Source of the DNA: an uncultured Clostridia bacterium
Lineage (GTDB): Bacteria > Bacillota_A > Clostridia > Christensenellales > CAG-138
Direction: 5' to 3'
Assembly: GCA_937877295.1 (NCBI GenBank)
Contig: CALFIV010000038.1
Span: forward strand, 1-13,533
DNA length: 13,533 bases
Shown here: piece after piece, positions 1 through 7,461 of the stretch
How positions within the stretch are numbered: position 1 is the stretch's first letter
Layout: each line of letters begins with the position of its first letter
Made by a program: the position numbers and the translations under genes
Notes under the pieces: model-generated
What the model was told of the DNA's origin: nothing
Databases searched by the model: none
Seen by the model: only the letters and a program-made list of their open reading frames with translations

Positions 1-28
1 GAGCGCAAGAAACATGCAACGTTCAGAG

Positions 29-51
29 ATTCTTCGCCTGCGGCTCAGAAT
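29..51. repeat. Short imperfect palindrome in the intergenic region
   Basis: ATTCT and AGAAT form the outer arms and GCC/GGC the inner arms around a TGC loop, with a two-base internal mismatch. I recall similar sequences (TTCTTCG...CTCAGAATGAC) as dispersed intergenic repeats in many bacterial genomes. Only one copy is visible here, so repeat status rests on resemblance and not on copies in the window. Confidence 0.45.
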
Positions 52-84
52 GACACATGGAATGAATTAGCTGTTATGTTGCAA

Positions 85-134
85 TAGGGGCGGATCGCAT
101 CCGCCGCTGCGTGTAGGGACGGGCAGTGCCCGTC
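85..134. repeat. Pair of related palindromic intergenic units
   Basis: Two units follow one another, each beginning with TAGGG. The first contains GGCGGAT-CGC-ATCCGCC at 89-105, a perfect 7-bp stem. The second contains GACGGGCA-G-TGCCCGTC at 118-134, a perfect 8-bp stem with a single central base. The shared head and the same plan with different arms suggest two members of one small repeat family lying just upstream of the first gene. Neither is followed by a T-tract, so they do not look like terminators. Confidence 0.5.
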
Positions 135-165
135 CGTCGAAAACGCTTTGATGAAGGGAGCATTT

Positions 166-1266
166 ATGGAGCAAGCGAATCAGATCCATACCATCGTCAT
201 CACGGGCGGACCGTGCGCCGGTAAAACGACGGCTATGAGCTGGCTGCAGAACGCGCTGACCGACGCCGGTTATGCGGTGATGTTCATTCCCGAGACCTGT
301 ACCGATCTCAACAACAGCGGCGTGACTGCGCGCAGCTCGAAAACCAACTTCGATTTTCAGCGCGTACAGGTGCGCTATCAGCTTCTGCGCGAGCAGATCT
401 ACCGTCAGGCGGCGGAGGCGAGCGCTTCCGACGACGTCGTGATCGTCTGCGACCGCGGCTCGATGGACGATAAGCCCTATATGACCGAGGCGGAGTTTGC
501 CGCGATCCTCAAGGAGCTCGGCCAGAATGAAGTCGCGTTCCGCGACAAATACGACGCGGTATTCCATATGGTGACCGCCGCGAAGGGCGCGGAAGCGTTT
601 TATACGACCGACAACAACACCGCGCGCGTGGAAACGCTTGAGGAAGCGATCGAGCTCGACGCCAAGACGCTCGCTGCGTGGGCGGGACACCCGCATCTTC
701 GGATCATCGACAACTCCACCGACTTCAACGGCAAGCTTGTACGGCTGCTGCGTGAGGTCATGACGGCTTTGGGCAAGCCCGCGCCGTTCGAGCATGCAAG
801 AAGATTTTTGATCGATCAGCCCGACCGCATGTGGCTTGAGACGCATCCGGCATGCCGCAGAGTCGAGATCATTCAGACGTATCTCACCGACGTGCAGGGC
901 GAGAAGCGCCGCATCTGCATGCGCGGCAGCGACGGAAGCTACATTTATTATATGACCACGCATTGCACCGGTACGGACGGCAGCCGCATCGAAACTGAAA
1001 AGCGGCTCTCGCTCGACGATTATCAGCGGCTGATGATGGAGGCCGATCCCGCATGCCGTCCGATTCGTAAGACGCGCTACTGCCTCGTGGACGACGCGCA
1101 GGCGTATGAGGTCGATTTCTATCCGAACTGGCCGGACATGGCGATGCTGCAGGTCGAACTGACCGATCCGGACGCTGCGGTGCATATTCCGGAAAGCTTT
1201 TGCGTGCGGCGCGAGGTAACCGACGATCCGGATTACCAAAATTACGCGCTGGCCAAGATCCGATAG
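166..1266 (+). CDS. P-loop NTPase fused to a CYTH-like (triphosphate tunnel) domain
   Basis: A soluble 366-residue protein with two parts. The N-terminal half is a P-loop NTPase of the AAA_28 type: Walker A GGPCAGKTT at residues 14-22 and a hydrophobic strand ending in the Asp of VVIVCDRG at 91-98 (likely Walker B). The C-terminal half (about 210-366) resembles the CYTH/triphosphate-tunnel fold: alternating charged strands such as VEIIQTYL, then KTRYCL, YEVDFYP, LQVELTD, and an ending like LEVE...IP...EVTDDPxYxNxxLA. Family members probably act on nucleotides or phosphorylated small molecules; the substrate here is unknown. I chose the ATG at 166 because AAGGGAG at 154-160 sits 5 nt before it. 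In-frame TTG (148) and ATG (151) codons upstream lack a site. The protease gene begins 10 nt after the stop, so the two are probably co-transcribed. No promoter is evident upstream. Confidence 0.82.
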   Translation: MEQANQIHTIVITGGPCAGKTTAMSWLQNALTDAGYAVMFIPETCTDLNNSGVTARSSKTNFDFQRVQVRYQLLREQIYRQAAEASASDDVVIVCDRGSMDDKPYMTEAEFAAILKELGQNEVAFRDKYDAVFHMVTAAKGAEAFYTTDNNTARVETLEEAIELDAKTLAAWAGHPHLRIIDNSTDFNGKLVRLLREVMTALGKPAPFEHARRFLIDQPDRMWLETHPACRRVEIIQTYLTDVQGEKRRICMRGSDGSYIYYMTTHCTGTDGSRIETEKRLSLDDYQRLMMEADPACRPIRKTRYCLVDDAQAYEVDFYPNWPDMAMLQVELTDPDAAVHIPESFCVRREVTDDPDYQNYALAKIR

Positions 1267-1276
1267 GGGCGTACAC

Positions 1277-2239
1277 ATGGAATCGTATGAACTTCCGGTC
1301 CATCCGGATCACAGGCAGGCGCGCAGGTCCGCGTCGCGGTGCGCGTTCGCGACGGTCGTGATGAGTCTGATCGCATACGCACTGATGTTTGCGTACAGCT
1401 ATCTGCGCACAAGGATCGGGATCGACTTCTTGAGCGACGCCGATCTTGCACTGATCGCCAACATGGTCTGCACCGATCTGATCGCCATGCCGCTTGCGTG
1501 GCTGCTGCTGATGCACCGCATGCCGAAGGACGCTGCGACGCCGGCGCGCACGCCGCTGACCCTGCGCAATTGGCTGTTTTATCTGCCGTGCGCATTTGTA
1601 CTCATGTATGCCGGTGCCGTGACGGGCAGGCTGATCGGCGCACTGCTCGGCGACGGCCTTGCCGATATCGTCGGCGAGGCGATCATGCCGGTACATCCGC
1701 TGGTGACGCTTGTATGCACGGCTGTCGTCGGACCGGTTGCGGAGGAGCTGTTCTTCCGCAAAGCCATGATCGACCGGCTGAGCGGCTTTCATCCGGTCAC
1801 CGCAATCCTGTTTTCCGCGCTGCTGTTTGCGCTGATGCACGGCAATCTCACGCAGTTTCTCTATGCGCTTCCCGTCGGCGTGCTGTTCGGGATCATTTAT
1901 TACCGCACGCAGAACATCGGCTACACGGTTCTGCTGCACATGGCGGTCAATACGATCGGCGGACTTGTCGCGCAGCTCGTTTCACAGGAGAGAGAGGACG
2001 TGATGTACAACGGCGTGAAGCTGTTCAACTGGCAGGATATCATCATGCTGCTCTATGTGCCGCTGGTCCTCGGCCTGCTCGTGACCGGCGTGATCTTCCT
2101 GATCCGCTACCGCAGGCGCTTTTTGCCGATCCCGTCCGATCATCCGCGCTATGCAAAGGCGTTCTTTGTCAATACCGGATGGATCATCGCCTGCGCCGCC
2201 TTTCTCGGACTGTTTCTGTTCAGCGAGATCGCAGGCTGA
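1277..2239 (+). CDS. CPBP-family intramembrane glutamic protease (Abi/CAAX-protease-like)
   Basis: A 320-residue polytopic membrane protein with about eight hydrophobic segments. It carries the CPBP/Rce1-like motifs in order: EELFFR with E156, E157 and R161; a helix with H188 (LMHGN); and HMAVN with H221 and N225. These are the expected catalytic or metal-contacting positions, so the enzyme looks intact. Bacterial members cleave membrane or prenyl-like substrates, process bacteriocin-type peptides or give self-immunity; the substrate here cannot be read. AGGGG at 1265-1269 overlaps the previous stop and lies 7 nt before the ATG, which supports coupling with the upstream NTPase. After the catalytic core there are two further membrane segments (about 256-276 and 300-317) separated by a basic loop (RYRRRF). 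A clear terminator follows. No bacteriocin precursor is visible nearby. Confidence 0.88.
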   Translation: MESYELPVHPDHRQARRSASRCAFATVVMSLIAYALMFAYSYLRTRIGIDFLSDADLALIANMVCTDLIAMPLAWLLLMHRMPKDAATPARTPLTLRNWLFYLPCAFVLMYAGAVTGRLIGALLGDGLADIVGEAIMPVHPLVTLVCTAVVGPVAEELFFRKAMIDRLSGFHPVTAILFSALLFALMHGNLTQFLYALPVGVLFGIIYYRTQNIGYTVLLHMAVNTIGGLVAQLVSQEREDVMYNGVKLFNWQDIIMLLYVPLVLGLLVTGVIFLIRYRRRFLPIPSDHPRYAKAFFVNTGWIIACAAFLGLFLFSEIAG

Positions 2240-2250
2240 AAAACGTTCCC

Positions 2251-2281
2251 AAACCGTCGGTCGAAGCACCGGCGGTTTTTT
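2251..2281 (+). terminator. Rho-independent terminator after the CPBP gene
   Basis: The arm AAACCGTCGGT (2251-2261) pairs with ACCGGCGGTTT (2268-2278) with one G-U pair across a CGAAGC loop, and runs into six T residues ending at 2281. It begins 12 nt after the protease stop codon. Confidence 0.9.
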
Positions 2282-2448
2282 GCATGAATCATCATTTTTC
2301 ATTTATAAAGAAACATGCGTGCGCATGCGAGCAAACGCTTTCAAGACCGCTCAAATGAACAAAAAAGCGTTCAAGCCAAGGGACGTTTTTTTTGCCGCAG
2401 CCTGTGAAAAGAAATGAACGCAGGACGTCTGCGCGTCGGATTTGGGTA
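2282..2448. other. Intergenic spacer with small inverted repeats
   Basis: I see no gene in this stretch. It holds ATGCG-TG-CGCAT at about 2315-2326, an 8-bp inverted repeat AACGCTTT (2334-2341) / AAAGCGTT (2364-2371) with a 22-nt spacer, and a run of eight T at 2386-2393 that no good stem precedes. Any regulatory role for the importer promoter just downstream is unproven. Confidence 0.4.
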
Positions 2449-2477
2449 TTGACAAATTGCATATGGAATTCTATAAT
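2449..2477 (+). promoter_or_regulatory. Consensus sigma-70/sigma-A promoter of the opp operon
   Basis: TTGACA at 2449-2454 and TATAAT at 2472-2477 are separated by exactly 17 nt. Both hexamers match the consensus perfectly, which predicts strong expression starting near 2484 and a leader of about 40 nt before the lipoprotein ATG. I could not identify an operator such as a CodY box around it. Confidence 0.93.
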
Positions 2478-2523
2478 ATCATTGTATTCTCATACGAAAT
2501 CTATAAAGGAGGAATATAAGGAT

Positions 2524-4671
2524 ATGAGAAAAATCTTGGCACTTATCGTGGCATTGCTGATGGTGCTTCCGTTCGCGGTTGCATGCACCAATAAGCCCGC
2601 CGACGTGGATGCCACCACGCCCCCGATTGAGGTCGTGAATAACCAACCGACCAAAGCGCCCGACGAGCCGACCGTTGACGTGCCGGAAGTAACGTATGAG
2701 CGCGCGGACGATGAGGAAATCTACGAACTGCAGCTCGGCAATCTGGCAGAGAAGTATGCTGCTGCGAAGGCCGAATTGGACCTCACCAAGCGTTATGCAA
2801 TGTTTGCTGAGATCGAAGCGGAGTTCCTCGATGCGGCTCTGATGTTCCCGACGAGCACTCAGGGCGGTGCGTACTCGATCTCCCGTGTTGCGTATCACAC
2901 CGTTCCGTTCGTCAACTGGGGCAACGACGACGACCGCTGGAAGGGCGTCATCCTGTCCGATGAGCTGATCACCAAGGAAGAGCGCGAAGAGCTGAAGGAA
3001 GCTTGGAACAAGGCACTGGTCGGCGAAGGCGAATACGATCCGGCAGCGATCCTCGAAGCACACGGCCACACCATCCAGAAGAACTACATCGTTACGTTCG
3101 CCACTGCTCCGGCAACCCTCGACTGGCTGGGCACCTCCATGCAGTCCGATACCGAAATCACGGTCAACTGCGTAGACGGTCTTGTTGAGTACAACAACCT
3201 CGGCCAGATGAAGCCCGCTCTGGCGGAATCCTGGGAAGCTTCCGAAGATGGCAAGACCTATACGTTCCACATCCGTCACGGCGTATACTGGTACACCTCT
3301 GAAGGCGCACAGTATGCAGAAGTGACCGCAAACGACTTCGAAGCCGGCTTCCGTCACATGCTTGACGCGAAGGAAGGTCTCGAATGGCTGGTTGACGGCG
3401 TTGTCGTCGGCGCAACCGAATACCTCGAAGGCGGCAGCTGGGACGACGTTGCTTACAAAGCGACGGACGATTACACCCTCGTTGTCGAGCTGACCGATGC
3501 ACTGCCGTACTTCCCGACGATGCTGACCTACTCCATCTTCCTCCCGCTTTGCAAGAGCTTCTATGAAGCACAGGGCGGCGTGTACGGTGCAGAAGAACTG
3601 ACCGCGGCAAGAGCAGACACCAACACCTATAAGTACGGCAAGTCTGAGGACGTCGCTTCTCAGGTTTACTGCGGACCGTTCCTCCTCCAGAAGCTGCAGA
3701 AGGATTCTGAGATTCTGGTCGTGAAGAATGAGAACTACTACAAGCCGGAAGAGCAGAAGCTCGACTCCATCCAGTGGGTCTATGACAACGGCGAGAACCC
3801 CGATGCTTCCTACAACGAAGTGCTGAACGGCCGCTATGCAGGCATCTCCCTGACGGCAGCTTCCGGCTTGCTTGACAAGGCGAAGACGGACGGTACGTTC
3901 GACAAGTACGCTTACATCTCCGAGACGACCTCCACCACCTACCTCGGCGGTCTGAACCTCAACCGTGGTACGTTCGAGCTCCCGTCCGGCGCGATGAAGT
4001 CCCCGAAGACCGAGCAGCAGAAGATCGACACTGCAACGGCGATGCAGAACAAGAACTTCCGTCTCTCCATCATGTACTCGTTTGACAAGGCAACCTGGAA
4101 TGCGGTTACCCGCGGTGAAGATCTGAAGCTCACGTCTCTCCGTAATATGTACACCATGCCGACGTTCGTCACGCTTCCTGAGGATTACACCGATGAAAAC
4201 GGCATGACCTTCCCGGCAGGCACCATGTACGGCGACATCGTCCAGTACTACCTCAAGCAGTTCGGCAGCCCGGTTGACGTAACCGACGCAACCAACGGCT
4301 GGTATCATCCGGAAGAAGCTAAGGCTGCTCTCGAAGCTGCTAAGACAGAGCTCGGCGACACCGTAACGTGGCCGATCTACATCGACATCGAGTACTACTC
4401 CGCGTCCGATAACAACACGGCGCAGGCGAATGCGGTCAAGAAGTCCATCGAGGATGTGCTCGGTGCAGAGAACGTCGTTGTCAACCTGATTGAAGCGACG
4501 ACTTCCGAAGACTTCTATGCATCCGGCTACCGTGCGGCGAACGGCGAAGCGGGCAACTTCGACCTCTTCACCGGTTCCGGCTGGGGTCCCGACTACGGCG
4601 ATCCGTCGACCTACCTCGACACGTTCCTCTCCGAAGGCGGCTACATGCTGAAGATCCTGGGTCTCTTCTAA
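2524..4671 (+). CDS. oppA: Oligopeptide-type ABC substrate-binding lipoprotein, apparently circularly permuted
   Basis: This 715-residue protein would be the extracellular solute receptor of the importer encoded downstream. The N-terminus is a lipoprotein signal, MRKIL then a hydrophobic run to FAVAC, with C21 as the lipidated Cys. A Thr/Pro/Glu-rich linker follows to about residue 60. The SBP_bac_5 core runs from about 190: ATLDWLGTSM, PALAESWEAS, DGKTYTFHIRHGVYW, and near the end GWGPDYGDPSTYLDTF. In this family the last motif is normally followed by 80-120 more residues of the type R..y..aE..l.....PiP, but here the protein stops 20 residues later. A segment of just that type lies at residues 68-140 instead (DLTKRYAMFAEIEAEFLDAA, FPTSTQGGAYSISRV, WGNDDDRWKG). 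I chose the ATG at 2524 because AAAGGAGG lies at 2505-2512 and the signal peptide starts there; in-frame codons further upstream give an implausible N-terminus. Ligand specificity is unknown. Confidence 0.9.
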   Translation: MRKILALIVALLMVLPFAVACTNKPADVDATTPPIEVVNNQPTKAPDEPTVDVPEVTYERADDEEIYELQLGNLAEKYAAAKAELDLTKRYAMFAEIEAEFLDAALMFPTSTQGGAYSISRVAYHTVPFVNWGNDDDRWKGVILSDELITKEEREELKEAWNKALVGEGEYDPAAILEAHGHTIQKNYIVTFATAPATLDWLGTSMQSDTEITVNCVDGLVEYNNLGQMKPALAESWEASEDGKTYTFHIRHGVYWYTSEGAQYAEVTANDFEAGFRHMLDAKEGLEWLVDGVVVGATEYLEGGSWDDVAYKATDDYTLVVELTDALPYFPTMLTYSIFLPLCKSFYEAQGGVYGAEELTAARADTNTYKYGKSEDVASQVYCGPFLLQKLQKDSEILVVKNENYYKPEEQKLDSIQWVYDNGENPDASYNEVLNGRYAGISLTAASGLLDKAKTDGTFDKYAYISETTSTTYLGGLNLNRGTFELPSGAMKSPKTEQQKIDTATAMQNKNFRLSIMYSFDKATWNAVTRGEDLKLTSLRNMYTMPTFVTLPEDYTDENGMTFPAGTMYGDIVQYYLKQFGSPVDVTDATNGWYHPEEAKAALEAAKTELGDTVTWPIYIDIEYYSASDNNTAQANAVKKSIEDVLGAENVVVNLIEATTSEDFYASGYRAANGEAGNFDLFTGSGWGPDYGDPSTYLDTFLSEGGYMLKILGLF

Positions 4672-4683
4672 TTCAAAATGGAA

Positions 4684-4741
4684 GAATCCGAAACGGATTC
4701 GTAAAATACGCATAGGAGGAGTACTTCCTCCTATGCGTTTT
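4684..4741 (+). terminator. Tandem hairpins after the lipoprotein gene (attenuator or partial terminator)
   Basis: The first hairpin is GAATCCG-AAA-CGGATTC (4684-4700). The second has a perfect 13-bp stem, ACGCATAGGAGGA (4708-4720) with TCCTCCTATGCGT (4726-4738), followed by only four T residues. The short T-tract and the permease genes in the same orientation suggest partial termination or 3'-end protection, giving more binding protein than permease. This is a common arrangement in binding-protein operons. The stem happens to bury an AGGAGG sequence. Confidence 0.7.
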
Positions 4742-4797
4742 CTGAACTATTATCGAGTTTACTACGCTATTCTTTTTACGGACCGCTGCAAAGGAAG

Positions 4798-4832
4798 CTC
4801 CGCGCCGCATGAAAAGCGGGGTACAGGCGGAG
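4798..4832 (+). other. Third hairpin in the spacer between lipoprotein and permease genes
   Basis: CTCCGC (4798-4803) pairs with GCGGAG (4827-4832), and inside it CCGC (4805-4808) pairs with GCGG (4816-4819). No T-tract follows. With the two preceding hairpins, most of the 229-nt spacer can fold. I see no convincing separate promoter in the spacer. Confidence 0.45.
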
Positions 4833-4900
4833 TCGATGTTCTTTTGCGAACAACAACATGAGAGGGAGGGTAAGGGAAACCTTATTCGCATGGTGAGAGA

Positions 4901-6484
4901 ATGAAAAAATATCTGGCCAAGAGAATCCTATTCTCGATCTTCTCGCTCCTCGTCGTTACGATGGTGGTAATGTTTTTGGTGTACACCTGTATCAACAGAA
5001 ACGTTATTTTCCAGATGGACGACGTTTGGAATAAGAGAAACGGGAACGACCGTACGGTGTATGAGTACATCCAGTATCAGAAATACGGATATCTGGACTT
5101 TACGGATTACACAACATTCCTCGGGGCGAAGTACAAAGCGCTTCTCGGCGATGAATATACCAAGGACGCAGCCTTCATTGCCGACAAAAATGTGATCCAG
5201 AACGCCTCCGATTTTCAGTCCAACGAATCGGTACAGGAGTTTGTAAAGGAATATGCGTCAAAAGGATATAACATCAAGTATATCCCCCCGATGACGTATA
5301 AATCCGGTAAAATCAAACCGGGCGGCAATGCATATCTGATTGCAGAGCGCGAACGCAGCGTTTTCCTCCGCCTGTGGGATTATGTGAAAGGGTTCATCAC
5401 ATTCGAAACGGTGAACGACGTCAACGACGAATCGCTGACCGATCGGTACGTCCGCTTTGAAAAAGATCCCTATTCGGGCATGTTTGCGGTCGTCGGCTCG
5501 GGAACGACACATAAATATCTGCTGTATTTTGACGGACGCTTCCCGTTCATCCATCAGAATTGGATCCACTTGAATCTCGGCACTTCGTATACGACCTATC
5601 GCGGCCAGGAGATTACCGAGGTTATGGGCAATCCGACGGGCGATCTGAAAACCGTAAGGACGCAGTATCCGAATCAGCTCGGAACGGATGAGTACGTCGA
5701 CACTGCGATCGACTTCCACTCGCTCCGGTACAACAGCGGTACTGTGAGCGAAACGGACAGAGCGCTGTTCCCCGACAACTATACGGTATACAGCTATAAC
5801 CGCACCGGCATGTCGATTCTGGAAACCTCGTTCGTCATCGGCTTGATGGCTACGGTGCTGCAGTATCTGCTCGGCGTACCGCTCGGCATCTGGATGGCGC
5901 GGCACAAGGATGGCATCGGCGACAAGATCGGCAACGCATATATCATCTTTATCATGGCAGTTCCGTCGCTGGCGTACATCTTCATGTTCTCCGCGATCAT
6001 GGTCATGGCGTTCAAGCTTCCGTATAAGTTTGCGACTGCGGAGGTCAAGATCGTTGCGTATATCATGCCGACGATTTCTCTGGCGCTCCCGTGGATCGGC
6101 AGCTTGATGAAATGGACCAGACGCTACATGATCGACCAGATGAACTCCGACTATGTCAAGTTCGCACGGTCGCAGGGTCTCTCCGAACGTGAGATTTACA
6201 ACACGCATATTTCCCGCAACGCAATCATTCCGATCGTACACGGCATTCCGGCGAACATTCTGGGCTGCTTGACCGGCGCGCTGATTACGGAACGTGTATA
6301 CGGTGTTCCCGGCGTCGGCAACCTGCTGATCACCGCAATCAACTCGCATGATAACGGCGTGATTGTCGCCTGTACTGTGTTCTACACAACGCTGTCCATT
6401 ATATCGTTGATCCTCGGCGACATCCTGCTTGCGGCATACGATCCGCGGATCAAGCTCTCCAGTGAAGGAGGTGGCGGAAGATGA
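4901..6484 (+). CDS. oppB: OppB/DppB-family permease with a large extracytoplasmic insertion
   Basis: One of the two membrane subunits of the importer, 527 residues against about 305-340 for typical OppB. TM1 lies at about 9-29 and the conserved core TMs at about 305-330, 343-370, 385-402, 446-466 and 485-512. The EAA loop that docks to the ATPases is clear around 417-445 (DYVKFARSQGLS, then RNAIIPI), and the family ending AAYDPRIK is present. The motif that normally follows TM1 closely (LGxSy) appears only at residue 226 (NLGTSY, then GQEITEV), so about 190 soluble residues have been added just after TM1, on the outside face. The start is typical (MKKYLAKRI), but its ribosome site is weak: GGTGAGAGA lies directly before the ATG, and a better GGGAGGG at 4864-4870 is about 30 nt away. 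The gene overlaps the next by 4 nt (ATGA). Confidence 0.92.
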   Translation: MKKYLAKRILFSIFSLLVVTMVVMFLVYTCINRNVIFQMDDVWNKRNGNDRTVYEYIQYQKYGYLDFTDYTTFLGAKYKALLGDEYTKDAAFIADKNVIQNASDFQSNESVQEFVKEYASKGYNIKYIPPMTYKSGKIKPGGNAYLIAERERSVFLRLWDYVKGFITFETVNDVNDESLTDRYVRFEKDPYSGMFAVVGSGTTHKYLLYFDGRFPFIHQNWIHLNLGTSYTTYRGQEITEVMGNPTGDLKTVRTQYPNQLGTDEYVDTAIDFHSLRYNSGTVSETDRALFPDNYTVYSYNRTGMSILETSFVIGLMATVLQYLLGVPLGIWMARHKDGIGDKIGNAYIIFIMAVPSLAYIFMFSAIMVMAFKLPYKFATAEVKIVAYIMPTISLALPWIGSLMKWTRRYMIDQMNSDYVKFARSQGLSEREIYNTHISRNAIIPIVHGIPANILGCLTGALITERVYGVPGVGNLLITAINSHDNGVIVACTVFYTTLSIISLILGDILLAAYDPRIKLSSEGGGGR

Positions 6485-7449
6485 TGGAAAAGACGGTGAA
6501 TACCATGAATAACGAAGAAAAATTCGTCATGATCGGCAATGACGCCATTGCGTCCGAGAAGATCATCGCGCCGCGTTACTCCTATTGGAAATCCGTTGCG
6601 CGCGTGTTCTTCCGCAAGAAAATCAACATCTTCCTGATTGCCGCATTTATTCTGATCCTGCTTTCCTCGTTCATCGTTCCGGTCATTTGTCCGTACGATC
6701 CGATGGAAAACGTCATGGATTCGGCGACGTTCAACCTCAGCCCGCAAAAAGCGATGCAGTATTTCGGCGGATTCTCGCTGAAATGGCTGTTCGGCACAGG
6801 AGCAATGGGGAATTCGATCTTCTACGGCATCTTCGCCTCGGCGAGAACGTCCTTGCTGCTTGCTATGGCTTGCGCCGCAATCAACATGGTGGTCGGTATT
6901 GTCATGGGTGCGATCTGGGGCTATTCCAAGAAGTTCGACGCAGTCATGCTGGTCATTTACAACATTGTTGCAAACGTACCGTATCTGCTGCTCGTTTCCG
7001 TTCTCGTGTACATTGTCGGCTCCGGCTTCGGCAGCTTCATCTTCGCGCTGACAATCACTGGCTGGATGGGCATCGCGTACTTCTTCCGTACGCAGGTCAT
7101 GATCATCCGCGACCGTGAGTATTCGCTCGCGTCCCGCTGCCTCGGCACGCCGATCACGCGCGTGGTGTCCAAGAACATTCTGCCGTATCTGACGTCGGTT
7201 ATCGTGACGCTGCTGGCAACCGAGCTGCCGGGTTACATCTCGATGGAGGTTTATCTTTCCTTCATCGGCATCGGTCTCAGCGCGACGGTCCCGTCGCTCG
7301 GCCGCATGATTTCCTCGGCACAAACCGCGTTCCGCACGTTCCCGTGGGCATTCTGGCCGCCAGTCATCGTGGCTTCGCTCGTCACGATCATTCTGTATCT
7401 GCTGGGTCAGAATCTGGCGGACGCAACCGACCCCAGAACGCATATGTAA
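6481..7449 (+). CDS. oppC: OppC/DppC-family permease
   Basis: The second membrane subunit of the importer, 322 residues, close to the family's normal size. A cytoplasmic N-terminal tail of about 45 residues leads into TM1 (about 48-70, OppC_N-type region). The motif GTGAMGNSIFYG at 105-116 stands in for the usual GTDxxGRDxxSR, followed by ARTSLLL and five more membrane segments. The EAA loop is at about 212-237 (REYSLASRCLGTP, then KNILPYL). The ending GQNLADATDPRTHM corresponds to the usual G..LRDalDPR. AAGGAGGTGG at 6465-6474 lies inside the end of the previous gene. ATG codons at 6481 and 6484 are both well placed, so the start may be one codon later. The stop is immediately followed by the site for the ATPase gene, so the genes are translationally linked. 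Confidence 0.95.
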   Translation: MMEKTVNTMNNEEKFVMIGNDAIASEKIIAPRYSYWKSVARVFFRKKINIFLIAAFILILLSSFIVPVICPYDPMENVMDSATFNLSPQKAMQYFGGFSLKWLFGTGAMGNSIFYGIFASARTSLLLAMACAAINMVVGIVMGAIWGYSKKFDAVMLVIYNIVANVPYLLLVSVLVYIVGSGFGSFIFALTITGWMGIAYFFRTQVMIIRDREYSLASRCLGTPITRVVSKNILPYLTSVIVTLLATELPGYISMEVYLSFIGIGLSATVPSLGRMISSAQTAFRTFPWAFWPPVIVASLVTIILYLLGQNLADATDPRTHM

Positions 7450-7461
7450 GGAGGTAGGAAC

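Noticed and set aside
2386..2393. Run of eight T as a terminator
   Set aside because: No stable GC-rich stem directly precedes it.
4669..4760. Frameshift or nonsense mutation explaining the early end of the lipoprotein
   Set aside because: No continuation of the family is visible in any frame after the stop; hairpins begin 12 nt later, and the missing piece is found at the N-terminus.
4733..4861. A 42-codon frame starting in the hairpin after the lipoprotein gene
   Set aside because: Its only Shine-Dalgarno-like sequence is too far from the ATG and lies in the terminator-like stem; the composition is unlike a gene.
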